From positions 935,043 to 999,042 of the forward strand of contig KB722740.1 in the NCBI GenBank assembly GCA_000349905.1: a stretch of DNA of 64,000 bases, written 5' to 3'. A program made the translations under genes and the position numbers. The notes below the pieces were generated by a model that was given only the letters and a program-made list of their open reading frames with translations, made no database searches and had not been told where the DNA came from. Shown in pieces: positions 46,233 to 57,654 of the stretch. Position 1 is the stretch's first letter. The number at the start of each line of letters is the position of its first letter. Source of the stretch: Volvariella volvacea V23. Lineage: Eukaryota > Basidiomycota > Agaricomycetes > Agaricales > Pluteaceae.

Positions 46233-47031
46233 CTATGTGACTTTAACCTTAAGGGTAGTACCCAAGACCTTCCTGCGTTGTAAAATCATATGCGTGTACA
46301 TGATATAAAGACCTATTGTTGTCAGATAAAGTCGAGGAGATACACGGCCAAGGCCTTACCTGGCCACCATGCAATAAATAAGCCGACTCTAACGTAATCT
46401 GTCCTCGACCAGGCATCCGATTCCTTGGGCAGACTGGCACGGATTAGAAAGGCCTCAGAAGAGGCGCCCAGAGGGTAGAGGATGAAAAAAGTCGTATATC
46501 GCAAATAAGTGATGATCGAGCTTTCACGCTTAAAAAGGTTGAGAGCGTAATAAGAGTATCGGATAACTTCGGTTATAGACCAAGCCAATACCATGGATGT
46601 GTATAAGAAATGGTCATGCACCTGTTTAAGTGTTGAGCTGGGGTGCACTGAACACAAAAAGGCGATCCTACCTGGGGATACTGCGCAACAATGCCCCAAA
46701 CTAGAAATAATCGGCTCGAGACCTGCATGCTGGTCGTGACTAAAGGACTTCGGACCCATCCTAGGAGGACGTGAACGACTTCTAGGACTGCACATGTCTG
46801 GACAAGAGTCGTGATATGGTTAACGTGATGGAAAGTTGTTGCAGATCGTAGTCGTATGAGGTTCATTGAAGAAGGCGCGTAAGAAGCCCATCCTTTAGAG
46901 TTATCGACCTGTGGAGAATCTCCATCAAGACCCAGAATGTGAGCCAATGTCAAGGCTAGGATGGCCGTCCAACCAACTGCCGAAGCAGCATTGTAAATGG
47001 CAAGATACAACGTTCGAGGGGCTGGGACCAT
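46233..47031 (-). CDS. PHS1: Phs1/HACD very-long-chain 3-hydroxyacyl-CoA dehydratase
   Basis: Three exons (47031-46672, 46621-46360, 46312-46233) give about 233 aa. MVPAPRTLYLAIYNAASAVG begins the first of about six transmembrane helices. Family blocks include LLRSPLVTT-like LLGWVRSPLVTTSMQV, SRLFLVWGIVAQYPQ and the catalytic region VLAWSITEVIRYSYYALNLF with the Tyr and Glu of the active site. The C-terminus (RRKVLGTTLKVKVT) is basic, as expected on the cytosolic face of the ER. It removes water in fatty-acid elongation for sphingolipids. It is divergent from the bZIP gene (149 bp between start codons). Confidence 0.94.
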
Positions 47032-47180
47032 GGTGCAGGACAAAACTTTTGGTCGTGGTATGCGGGAAGTGTATCGGCAAGCACCGAGGTGTTACTTGAG
47101 TGTGACTAGTGACGGGAACCTTACTCAGCCTCTTACTAATACTCGGCAATCTTGCAAAACAAACGTCCCCCTCGATTGGA

Positions 47181-48095
47181 ATGTTATCCTTTCAGCAACA
47201 GCAGAGTTCTGCCTCCAATGTTCCCCAAACCATGCAGAATCCGTCTCAGCCATCACCAGTCCAGCCACTATCCGCGGAACATGCCAACAACGCCCCCCAA
47301 CAAGCACAGCAGCAACAAACACCACAAGCACCCCAGCCTACTCTGCAGGCTATGCGTCTCAGAGACGAGCCCCCCGTCATAACACCCGCTCCGGCACGTT
47401 CATCTCGCAAGCGCAAATCGCCTGGATCCATTAATGATGCGGCTCAGCCGCCGCCGCCGCCGCCTCCCCAGCCTCAACCCATCCAGGTTATTCCTGGCCC
47501 ACCCCCACACGGTATGATGCACCCGCTGCAAGGGCCCATGCCTCCGCACTACCCCTACCCCGCTCCGGACTACACTCCCGGGGGATTGCCTCCTCCCAAT
47601 CATCCACAACCTACACCTGAAGTATCTGCTCCTGCACCACAGGTTGCTCCCACAGCGGGTGGACGAACCTTGAGCCAAAGCAAGAGGGCAGAGCAAAATC
47701 GTAAAGCACAACGGGCATTCCGAGAACGACGTGACCAGTGAGTATTAAATCCGTTCAAAATGACATTCACGAAATGACACGATCGGACGGAAAGGCATGT
47801 GAAAGCACTTGAATCGCGCTCGCAACTGCTCGACGCTGCACTTGCATCGGCTGACGAAGCGAACCGGAGGTGGGAAGAGTGCCGCGCATTGGTTGATCAA
47901 CTGCGAGTGGAGAACGCAGCGCTGCGTGCGGCATTAAGCCAGGCGCAAGCACAACTCCTGGCGGCCGGAGCGTCTATTGGAGGGCCGGGAGCAGCAGGGA
48001 TGGTGACAGAGGAAGCGAAGGGCGACGGGGGTTCGGAGAGCCAGGGGGAGGGCGGGGCTGGAGAAGGAGTGGTCGGGGGCGATAAGACAGAGTAG
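47181..48095 (+). CDS. bZIP transcription factor of the fungal AP-1/Yap type
   Basis: Two exons (47181-47737, 47795-48095) give about 285 aa. A Gln/Pro-rich N-terminus includes an 8-Pro run (47448-47467) and SSRKRKSPGS. The basic region is SKRAEQNRKAQRAFRERRDQ, with the N-x3-Q-x2-F-R pattern of Yap/Pap1 factors. A leucine zipper spans the intron (HVKALESRSQLLDAALASAD..LVDQLRVENAALRAALSQAQ). A Gly/Glu-rich tail ends the protein. I do not see the C-terminal Cys-rich domain that senses oxidants in Yap1, so redox control of that type is not supported. Confidence 0.9.
47448..47467 (+). repeat. CCG/CCGCCT trinucleotide run encoding poly-Pro
   Basis: A CCG repeat inside exon 1 of the bZIP gene encodes about eight prolines. 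It is a small coding microsatellite. Confidence 0.8.
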
Positions 48096-48315
48096 AGTAA
48101 TCGGGACTGTTTTCAGACTTGAGAAATACAGTATATTACGTAGGAATGCGTGGGAAAATGAGTTGCTCATGTCCCATCGTCGTCTTTCTCTTTTCATCCT
48201 CTCTTAGTCTCTTGCAACACTGTCGGCCATTCACCACTCTCCTTCTGCCCTCCCCAACCGCGGTCAAGTCCCCTGCGGAGCTTCCTTCACCATAAGAGAC
48301 GCCGTCTTCTTCCTC

Positions 48316-50888
48316 ATGAGCATCTCTTTTGGCGCCCTTGGTCTTATGTCTTTTCGCCACCCTGTGACCGGCACCCTCTCAATCTTTTCCGGAAACAACG
48401 ACTTAAGTTCGCNNNNNNNNNNNNNNNNNNNNNNNNNNNNNNNNNNNNNNNNNNNNNNNNNNNNNNNNNNNNNNNNNNNNNNNNNNNNNNNNNNNNNNNN
48501 NNNNNNNNNNNNTCCTTCTCTACCCAACCCCCGCAGACTAACTCTCGATCACGCCTATCTCAACCAACCCCCCGAAAGCTCTTTCCGTGCTTATCTCACC
48601 GAGCAATCCTTTCGCCATCATCTAAGTCGCTTGGATGATTCCACGGACGACGACTTCTCTCTGTCCAAGCGCACTACCCTTCCGATCTCCAGATCTTCTT
48701 CGTCTGCCTTGCAATCCTCTTCCTCGTTATATTTCACAAATCGCGCGTCTGTCTCCCTCCGTACCCCCAAGCATGTTCTCAATAGTTTTGGCGTCTTTAC
48801 TCTTGCCGCTATCATCCCACTGCCTAGGCCCGAGCCGCCAATCGATTGCGACGATTCAAATATCAAGGACTCCTGGTATATAGGTGCTTTCGGAAAGTGG
48901 TGGAGAGGTGGAATCATGGACCCTTGGTCCGGAGCAGCAAATGTTAAAGACGAAGAAGGATATAGTTCCGGGGTTCTCAGCTTCAACAATCTGGACATGC
49001 CCCATCGTGAGTGCAATCGCGCTCCTGGTCTAGGGATGTGGCTCACCAGGTTCCGTTAGCAACAGCTCATCTCTCGTTGAATGGCTACCCCGGACGCGGC
49101 TCTTCTAGAGGGACACCCCCAAGGCTCAGAAATCGGGACAGGACACTCCACAAAGTTCCACCCTCAGCCCGGAGCCCAACGCCTCCGCCTTTGCCCAAGT
49201 CCATCTGCTTACCTTTGCATAATCCACGAATAATCTCGCCTCCCGAGCCCGCTACCGCACCGGTCTCCCACCCTTCAGCCACTCTACCGCCATCTGGGTC
49301 CGTAGTTGATACCTCCAGTCAAGTTTCTCTAGCTGCCATCCTGTCCTATGATCATCACCCCCGAATACAAGAGATTCAGCGCCAGATTAAAATTTCTCAA
49401 ACGTCTGTACGGGAGCTACATACTCAACTAGAAGATCAACAAGCCACGGCATATCAGTCGCACGAAACATTACAGAAGGAGGTCGAAGCTTGTCGGAGTC
49501 GCAAAAAACAGGAGGATTCATCTCGTTCGGATCTCAAGTTCAGGACTAAATCCCTCGAAGACGCCAAGCGAAGCGCGGAGAGTGCTAAACGGGAGGCAGA
49601 GAAGCGATTAAAAGCGGCACAGCGCCTACAGCAGACAACAGTTAATCGCATTGAGCATCTGGACCAGGAAATTACGCAGATGCTGACGCAGATGGAGAAC
49701 GATCACAGTCTCGTGTTGCAGAATCAGGAGAGCATAGATATACTTCACCATGAATGTGCAGATGACCTAGAGACTACAAGACAGGAGATCAAAACGGTTG
49801 AAGATATTGTTACTACCTTGAATCAACGCGCTCGTGAACTTGAGCAACATATTTCCCGCAGGAAGGATGTCCTCCAGCAGACTCTGGATCACAGGCAACA
49901 GCAGCGACAACGCGTAGCAAGCAACCAGTTGAAGCCGTCAGCACCACTCATCTATGATGTACATTTCTCGGCTATGGATATGTTGGACAAACTGTCACCG
50001 AAGAACTCATCACACGAATCAATCAAAAGTGTCTCGCATCTGACTGCACCTTTCGTCCAGGGTTTTGAGGGCAGCATGCCATGCACGGCCAACTCAAATG
50101 GTTCGCCTGCATCGCCGAAGGTGGGCGCGGTGTCCTTGCCTGAATCCGCAAGGCTCGACGACGCGCACTCACCCTCTCCAGTCAATTCGTCTTTTCTGGC
50201 ATCCTTGAACACTTCTCTCGATAACGAGCGACCAGTGTCACTCACACCCAGGGAAGTCCTACGACAATCTCCGCAATGGGACTTCGCACAACCCGCTAGA
50301 TCATTTTCTTCTGACTATACGCCGGTGTCCATCGACGCCGACAACGCTCGCACCATGATGCGGTATGGTGGTTGGGCACCTCAGGATGCCCCAGCGAACT
50401 ATTCTATCTCCAGCAATCGCTTAGTTGAGGGCGTGATTCCATCAAAGGACTTTCCAACACCTGGAGGTAAACAGTATGTTCGACTTCCGACCAGCAGGGA
50501 GAAGCATTCCATTGGTTTCAATCGTGATGCAAAAGCATTCCACCACTTCAATGATCTATCAGACAACAGCCCCACGCTCGGCTTGGGATCTCATATCACA
50601 TCTTCCCTTCTTCGAGCCTTTGCACCATCTGCTGCCGAGCGGGAGCACTTTAGAGCGCTGGGCGGATCGGCCAATGCAAGCTTTGAACGCTTGCCAAGTC
50701 TTAGCGACGTCTCGACAGTCTCCCCATCCTCAGATGGCCATGCACCTAGCCCAGATGACCCGGTCGGAGAAATGAGTAGTTTGCCCTCTTGGCTGAGAGC
50801 ATTCTCCCTTCCAAATGACGGGAAAAGCAACTTTTGTCCATGGGATGATGATGATACTTTGGAGCCTCCGAGCACAACAAACAGATGA
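48316..50888 (+). CDS. Coiled-coil protein of unknown function (assembly gap near N-terminus)
   Basis: Two exons are visible: an upstream part ending at 49006 and 49060-50888. The frame after the N run (from about 48513) is sound. Before the gap the frame, and the ATG at 48316, are only possible because the gap length is unknown. The protein has a Ser/Arg-rich N-terminal region and conserved-looking DSWYIGAFGKWWRGGIMDPW. A long coiled coil of about 200 residues follows (QEIQRQIKISQTSVRELHTQ to RRKDVLQQTLDHRQQQRQRV). The tail of about 300 residues is low-complexity with ERPVSLTPREVLRQSPQWDF and SSLPSWLRAFSLP. I recognise no family. It may be a scaffold or cytoskeletal protein, by composition only. 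Confidence 0.7.
48413..48512. other. 100-N assembly gap
   Basis: Exactly 100 N inside the coiled-coil gene, so the reading frame across it is arbitrary. Confidence 0.95.
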
Positions 50889-51485
50889 AGGATTTAGGAT
50901 TAATCACTTTGTCTATCGTTGTTAATGCCGAGTAGTTAGCTCACTTTTTCGTAAATCGACTTGCGCCTCACATATTGAATCTACGAATGTATCTGCTTTT
51001 CCAGTGATACCTTGCGGTTGATAGGCCAACAACGTATCCAATCACATTTTCAGTCTGCTTAGGCAACTCAAAGCATCATTGATCTCGTGAAAGTCATGAA
51101 CCAAGCAACGGTAACAACCACATGAAAAGAAAAGCATAAATCAACACAGCAACAGCAGAGTCCTAGAGACTACTAAACCCCGTGAAATTTCCATTATAAT
51201 GGGGCCAATGGACATTATGTATGGACGCGGTCAAAAAGAAAGAATGAACGTGAGTCAACTGAGCTCTGCAGGGAATCCTATTGTGAACCCAAGCAGACTC
51301 GAGAGTTACGGTAGCATTGTATCACAGAGCATTTGAGTGAGGGTATATAAAATCATGAAGGATATGTACCAATATAACAACGGGGAAACAACAAGGAATG
51401 GAATGCTTCGTAGTCAGAGAAGGTGCCCACCATCCAAAAATAGAGCAGTATAAAAGATTCCTTCAGAGCTAATGCGAACATTAAC
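50889..51485. other. 597-bp convergent intergenic region
   Basis: This lies between the stop of the coiled-coil gene (+) and the stop of the PSR1-like gene (-), so it should hold two 3' UTRs. I see no open frame of note, no structured RNA and no repeat. Confidence 0.5.
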
Positions 51486-53131
51486 TCATCGAGCGCCATC
51501 AAGTACGCCCCTCACATCGTCCACAGCGCCCAGATCAGCCAAGAAGGGGACGAGGTCAGTCAACTCGGTATCGTGGGGATCATTGAACCACGATGATACC
51601 GGAACGGCGTTGTTGGGGTGGAAAATGTAAGACGCAGGGGAATTGTCAAGTATAATGGTGTCTGCAATTGGCCGGCCAAGTTGCGACAGGTCCTGGATTA
51701 CTGCTTTAGAGAACATCTTGCAAGGAGATCAAAAGCTCACTTTGACATAGTTTCCTTTATGGTTATAGCAACTCTCCCTAAAGAGACGATGGGAGACAAC
51801 CTGGTGCACATCAAGCTTGTCCAATACAGGATCGGCGTACTAAATTCAATTTATATTCACTAGTGTACAAAATCTGAGAGTTCGCGAACATACCTTGCTC
51901 AAACTTGCAGTGAAGACAACGACTTCGTATATTTCGCCCATTTTCTTCAGGAAGTTATCGACGCCCGGTCGCTTGATGACATAGACGTTGTGCCAGTTAT
52001 ACTCAATTTCTACTGGCACAACATAATCGGCTTGCTGTATGGACTGCACGGAATAACTGAGGAAGCGCTGCCTGAAATGGTTTAAGGCCCTCACCTTGAA
52101 GCTGCTGTGTACCAGCGTCTCATCTAGGTCCAGAATGAGGCACTTCCGACCGACGTGGTGGGGAGCTATGGGAGGAAGCAAGGGCCGAGGGAGACCATCC
52201 TAGGTAGAAGTAATGCAGGTGGGTCATAGCGAGGGAACAATGCAATACAACGTACCGGCCCAATCGGTATGCCCGTGCCACCTATCAAATGCTCATCGTC
52301 CTCGTCCATGTCGTCTCTATCGATATCGTCGTCGTCGGTAAAACTAGTACGCTCTGAATCGTCTCCATCTTCAACGTTGCCCTGTTGGGCGGGTTCAGGC
52401 GGAGGCGGAGAAAATGGACTGTTGCTCTCGTCTATGACAGGCTCGGAGCTGGTGGACGCGGGCGGTTGAGGTACGGGATTAAGGGTGCTGTCCTCCTTTG
52501 GAGTGACGTTATCCGGCGCTTCAGGTGGGGGAGGAGCTACGCTTTCCACTACATTTGGTTCTACTTGCTTTTGTGCCGGGGGAGTACTTTCTACCTGTCG
52601 AGCGTCACTGCTTGCTGCACGATTGGCTTGTTCGGCTTGTGGTGACGAAACCTTCTCCTTGGGTTGGGTAATTGGAGGGTTGTCGAGGTCTATTGGATGC
52701 GCACGAGACGACGCTCCAACACATGGAACAAGAATATGAATAAGCTTGGAAAAAAAGGAGTGTTTTGGATTGCGTGAACCCGATTGCGCCTTTGGAGGTG
52801 CACTGCCATTGGAGGGAGGCGAATTAATCGGTTGACTGGTGGCAGGGACACTAGGAGGTTTGGTGCTTGCAGGCGACAGGTTTGTCGAGGTGCCGGTGGG
52901 GCTGGAGTGTTTCGCACCGGTTAGAGTGGGGCTCAGAGATGCATCCTCTAGGTTGTCAGCGTCCTTGTCCTTCGGTGGGGACTCTGATGGTTTCCCATTC
53001 TGAGTGAGGGAAACCGCAGCACCGTCTACGTTTGTTGGCTGTTGCTGGGAATCTGGGGATCCAACAACGTCCTGCTGGATATTCGCCTGGGTTGACCGAC
53101 TTTTTGCGGCGGAATCTGAGGGCACAGCCAT
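51486..53131 (-). CDS. PSR1: Psr1-type plasma-membrane protein phosphatase (FCP1/NIF domain)
   Basis: Five exons (53131-52256, 52199-52095, 52043-51894, 51839-51741, 51692-51486) give about 478 aa. About 300 disordered residues (Ser/Pro-rich with an acidic run [15 protein letters not shown]) precede an HAD-type phosphatase domain. Its nucleophile motif is [16 protein letters not shown], followed by [59 protein letters not shown] and [20 protein letters not shown]. The latter two carry the conserved HAD Asp residues. In yeast Psr1/2 act with Whi2 in stress and sodium responses. The yeast N-terminal palmitoylation motif is not obvious here. Confidence 0.93.
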
Positions 53132-53310
53132 GTGGAAGAAAGAAATAAAGAACCCAACCCAAGAACGCCATCCAGCAAGTTGTGTTATGTAATGTCATTA
53201 TATAATCACCTTTCACCAACCAATCAAATCAAACTGTGGTGAATGCACATATTCATAACGAATTTTGTATATTGTTCAACCACTCTCAGGATACTAATAT
53301 ATAGCTAGGT

Positions 53311-55796
53311 TTATTTATGTGTGTGCAACTCAAATGAATCGTGCCCATGACGCAGAGGTTGGTGCATGTCATCATCATGAAGGTCATTGACCCTCTTGTA
53401 CTGCATCTGTTTACTCGTTCTCCGCTTCCACCATAACCTTTGGCAAAAAGGGTTGAGTATGTTACGGGAGTTGAGAGGGGTGATACTCACAAACCAATTA
53501 TCAGTACTATAAGTAGACCCACTAACCCAGCAAGCCCTCCGATGAGCTTTAGCTTATTGCTGTCGAAAAATCCAGAGATCTTGTCGAGTCCTTGTGGATC
53601 TGGGTCAACAAAAGCAAGCTTGCGATTTGGTAGCGCAGACTTGCTCGGCGGGTTATCTGGATTATAACAGTATTGCTGGAAGCATTGAGAACAAAGTGCT
53701 GATCGGTTAATGACCTCTGTTGATTTCAACCTCGCACGATCAATGGCTGCACATTGCAGACACAAGCCCCAGTTCGGATCAGGGGTGTTGGCATTAGGAG
53801 TAAACCCAGACACTGTGTTATTGTACACTTGATCTAAGAAGAGTTGTGTGTGCTTCAGGGTATAAGACAACTGGAAAGTGGGGGTGCTAGCAAGTGGGTG
53901 AGTACAAGCAAAGATTAGAAAGTATAAATAATTACTTGGTCACAGGATCGTCGCCAGTGATAGGAGGCGCATTCGGTAGGTATATGATAAGAGGATATTC
54001 TGGTGGATTTTGTTGGGGATCACAACCGAAAAAGGTGGGCCGGGCATTAACTCCAGTTTCGATGAAGGCTTCAGCAGTCGAAGGGATAGGAGGGAGTTGC
54101 TGATGAGATAATTGCAACAAGGTCGATTGTCGCAATGCTGTGAAAAGTAAACCAGTTCCGCTTGTGGACATGACGCATTAGATATTTGTCATGGTGTAGA
54201 GACCAACCACTGCTTACTTGGGCCAGTTATTAACAGGATCGTCAGCGCTGCCCTCAATGGTGACTATTACATCAATTGCTCGTGCGTTGACGAGCAATGG
54301 TCCGTATGGGACATTCTCCTGGTTAGAAGAGCCATCCAGCAGTTCTAACCAATCTTTATCTGAGTCTTGAAAGGTGTCGTTTCTCAGTCCAGCGAAAGGA
54401 TTGGGCCAATTGGCGACCTCATCGGCTCGTGTTCGTACCGCCTGCAGCTGACGGGATAGGACATATAGCAGGCCTTCGCTATCGCTATCAGAAAATGAGG
54501 TGATTTTATTTCTGGCAAAGTCAAATAATTGCTGCAACATTCGTCAGCAACGGTCCCGAAGCCCAATTCAGGGCTCACATTGAATAGGCTGGCGCTTGTA
54601 CCCATGACGAAGCCTGCTTGATCAAATCCGCGTACACAAGAGGATCCGTTTTCGGCCCTTCCACTAGTTAGATGGGTGCCAGAGAAGGTAAGGTTCATGC
54701 CCGCGGACAGGTGGGGGTCATAGGACGCCAATTCCAGCGGTGTAATCTAGAGTGCATCGTGAAAAACCACCCAGATATGCTTTTGAGAAACCTCACAGAC
54801 TTCATAAACTATTGAGTCAAGAGGCAAAATGGTGGTGATGTTAGATCCAACAGGCCTCGAATTTGCAACGACGATGGGAAATGGCACTTGATGCTGCTGA
54901 TAGGTTGGGATCAGTGGAATTTCCGACCACAACTGTCCTGCACCGTGAGCGGTGTCATTGGTGAAGAAATTGTCTCGCGACGTTTGGTTGAGGAAGTGGT
55001 ATGAAATCATTCGTGACCAAGGATCCGTCAGGCTGGTATCACTGGCGAATCTCTGGTTAACAGGTAGTCCCTGAGAGACAAATTCACATACATTCCACTT
55101 AGTGCCTTGGCCATAACACTCCAAAGCACACTACCGAAGAATGCCTGATTGTCGTCAGAAAAGAGGTTGATGCCATCAGGAGTAACCAGTGGGAAATCGA
55201 GTAACCATCCGCTGAGGTCTTGCCCATTCCCGAACACTAGATCTGGGACAGTGGGCCAGTCGTTGAAGATTAGGGATCCCAATACCCATGATCCGCCTAG
55301 AAGGTATTAATCAGCGTGCTGTGACGGTAAATGCAGTAACTACCACACCTGATAACCCGGAGATATAAGATGCAACTTGCAATAATCCTCCAGTACCAGC
55401 AGACTTAGAGGATTTATTTCTCCCATCGAGCCCATTGAGACAACCTGCACCGTATTGCGCAGCTCGTAGACCGCCCCCAGGAATGGCTATGCCTATCCGT
55501 GGAAAATTCCCTTGAAACGAACTGATATTGTAACTCAAACGCGACCCGTCCCCTAACCATTCCTTCCATGCATCAGCGATCGCCGTAGATTCTCGGATCC
55601 TAACGTATCGTCCTTCCTCCGGGTGTAGCGATTGGTTGCCAGGATCAAACATACGAACAAGAGATGTGGTGGAGAAATCGGGGCATTCTACATTGATCCT
55701 GGGTGCATAATCTTGGACAGATAACTGCGCAGAGCAGCGAGAAAACCATGTTACGAGAAGCAAAGAATGAAGTACCAATGAGCAGAAGGGAAGCAT
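53311..55796 (-). CDS. PLB: Phospholipase B / lysophospholipase with C-terminal transmembrane tail
   Basis: Eight exons (55796-55349, 55296-55092, 55032-54801, 54746-54579, 54531-54218, 54160-53936, 53886-53491, 53437-53311) give about 704 aa. A signal peptide (LPFCSLVLHSLLLVTWFSRC) starts the protein. Key cPLA2-fold motifs are IPGGGLRAAQYGAGCLNGLD (oxyanion region), SGLSGGSWVLGSL (Ser nucleophile in GxSGG) and ILTDPWSRMISYHFL. Many Asn-x-Ser/Thr sites and a Cys-rich C-terminal region follow. After LIGGLAGLVGLLIVLIIGL the protein continues as a basic cytosolic-type tail (WWKRRTSKQMQYKRVND), so it looks membrane-spanning rather than GPI-anchored. It hydrolyses both acyl chains of phospholipids. 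Confidence 0.93.
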
Positions 55797-56003
55797 TCGT
55801 GGCTAAAGGCAAGAAATGTGGCCTACCCGTCTACAGCTGGCATGAGGCAGTGACTCGGAGAAGCACGGTGCATTCGGCAATCGCAAACATCTGGCAGATT
55901 CTGGCTTGCATCTGCCAGTGTTCTGATCCACACGCTGGATCATCTTCATTATAATTACCAAGCGTATCAAAACATAGCAACAGTAACAAGTACACCAACA
56001 ACC

Positions 56004-57437
56004 TCAGTCGTCAAAATTACTTTCAAACAGGTAATTAGCTGCTAGTTCCTCATTTTTGTCACACGCAAAATAAGCTTCCAAGACGGCTTGACGAGGAAAG
56101 CCCAATGCCTCCAACTAGAGATTTGGTCAGGGACGTGTATTGTTGGAAGTAATGCATGACTTACGCGCGCTATGGCTGCCCGCTCTTCTTCAGTGACGCT
56201 TACAACATGCGCACCGGGAGGAATTGCATGTTCGCCATCATCATCAAATTCAGGCGGAATACCAAGGAGCTGGAGTAATGCGTCCGGATTTTGAGCAATC
56301 ATTTGCGCAATGGCAGGGTTCTGAGCTGCCAGTTGTTGAATTAGTGGTTGAATGAGAGCGGGATTCTGCGAGATATGCTCGCGTAATTGCTGTATTTGGG
56401 GGTTATCACGAAGGGCGGCGATGTCTGGGCCTCCAGGACTGGCACCAGTCCCAGGTGTAATTCCCGATTGCTGCTGTTGCGCGAGCTATTAAGCATCTTA
56501 GTGAAATGAAATAGATGTGCGTATTACTAGCGAGGAATTACCTGGAATAAGTTTTGGGGTTGGTTAGGTGGTGCAGCAGGAGCGTTTGAAGGAACTGTAG
56601 CAGGGGCTGGTGGCGCAGGCGCAGGCGCAGCTCTGGGAACTGCGGCAGCAGTATCGTTCTCCAGATGAGATGGTATTCCCTGACAGTTAGAATGAGATGG
56701 ATATTGAAATGAGAGTGGAAGAGACACACAGTAGTTAAATATTCCACCGCACGGTCTGGGTTGTTGAAGCTGGCTCTCATAGCTCGCAAAACTTGATCCC
56801 TTGGAAACCCCATTTCAGTGAGACTATTAATTGTATTCTGCAGGGCGTCGCCGGTTAAGAAGGATGTTGATGTTCCTAAATTTGTGCTGGAAGGGGGATC
56901 AGAGGTTGGAGGGCTGATGGGTGCAGGCGGTGAGGTGATGACTGGGGCTGGAGCTGGAGCTGGAGCTGGAGCTGCCACGGGAGGTTCTGTCGATGTAGTC
57001 GCTTGAGGAGCACTTGAGGGTGCAACAGGAGCAGCAGGTTCTGGAGCGGCGGCGGTTGGTTTAGGCTAGCGCGCGCGTAAGCACAGGCTAGAGAGCTGGT
57101 GCAGGTAGCACACCTTGGAAACCATCAACACCAGAAAATCCTTCTCCTTGATTCCACAAGACTCGACGGTGCTATCATCGGTTAGAATTTTGCCTATTGT
57201 GATAGGGTGATCAGCGTGAGCTAAGACAGGGGAAGGGAGGTAGGTCGAACCTGCATAAATGATCTTCTGGAGGCTGGGTAAATGGCCTTGAGATTGGTGA
57301 ATCTTGTCCTTCAGGACACCAATGGTGTCGGCGAGCTCGGCATCAACCTACACAGAGATCAGAGGGGCGATAGGAGGGAGGAGTGGGGAAGTTACCTGGA
57401 AGACCTTTTGCTGAGTGGTCTTGACAGTTATCTTCAT
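56004..57437 (-). CDS. RAD23: Rad23 UBL-UBA ubiquitin receptor
   Basis: Seven exons (57437-57396, 57347-57251, 57193-57114, 57065-56730, 56679-56542, 56485-56165, 56114-56004) give about 374 aa. Domains in order are: N-terminal ubiquitin-like ([28 protein letters not shown]), Pro/Ala linker with [11 protein letters not shown]1 ([20 protein letters not shown]), a second Pro-rich linker, the XPC-binding domain ([20 protein letters not shown]) and UBA2 ([20 protein letters not shown]). It shuttles ubiquitinated proteins to the proteasome and stabilises the XPC homologue Rad4 in nucleotide excision repair. Confidence 0.96.
56950..56973. repeat. (GGAGCT)4 hexanucleotide repeat in RAD23
   Basis: Four perfect GGAGCT units on the plus strand encode the Ala-Pro linker of Rad23 on the minus strand. 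A shorter GCGCAG run near 56604-56624 encodes a similar stretch. Confidence 0.85.
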
Positions 57438-57654
57438 CGCTATCGAGGATGGTGAGGGTTGTGGAAGAAGAAAGCAAGGTGGTGTGGCTGCGTAATCAGA
57501 GATCCAGATTTGGAAAGACCGCATTTGGCAGGAGGCTTGAGCAGAACTGATCTCGCTCGCTTAGCACCTGCAGGCAGCGGTGTGCATCGTCATGAACCAC
57601 AACAATTAGCCAATCCTTTCTCAACAAGACCACTAACACCACCCTGTCTTCTCA

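Noticed and set aside
52269..52739. Plus-strand frames opposite the PSR1-like N-terminus
   Set aside because: They arise from the low-complexity Pro/Ser/Asp codons of the real gene.
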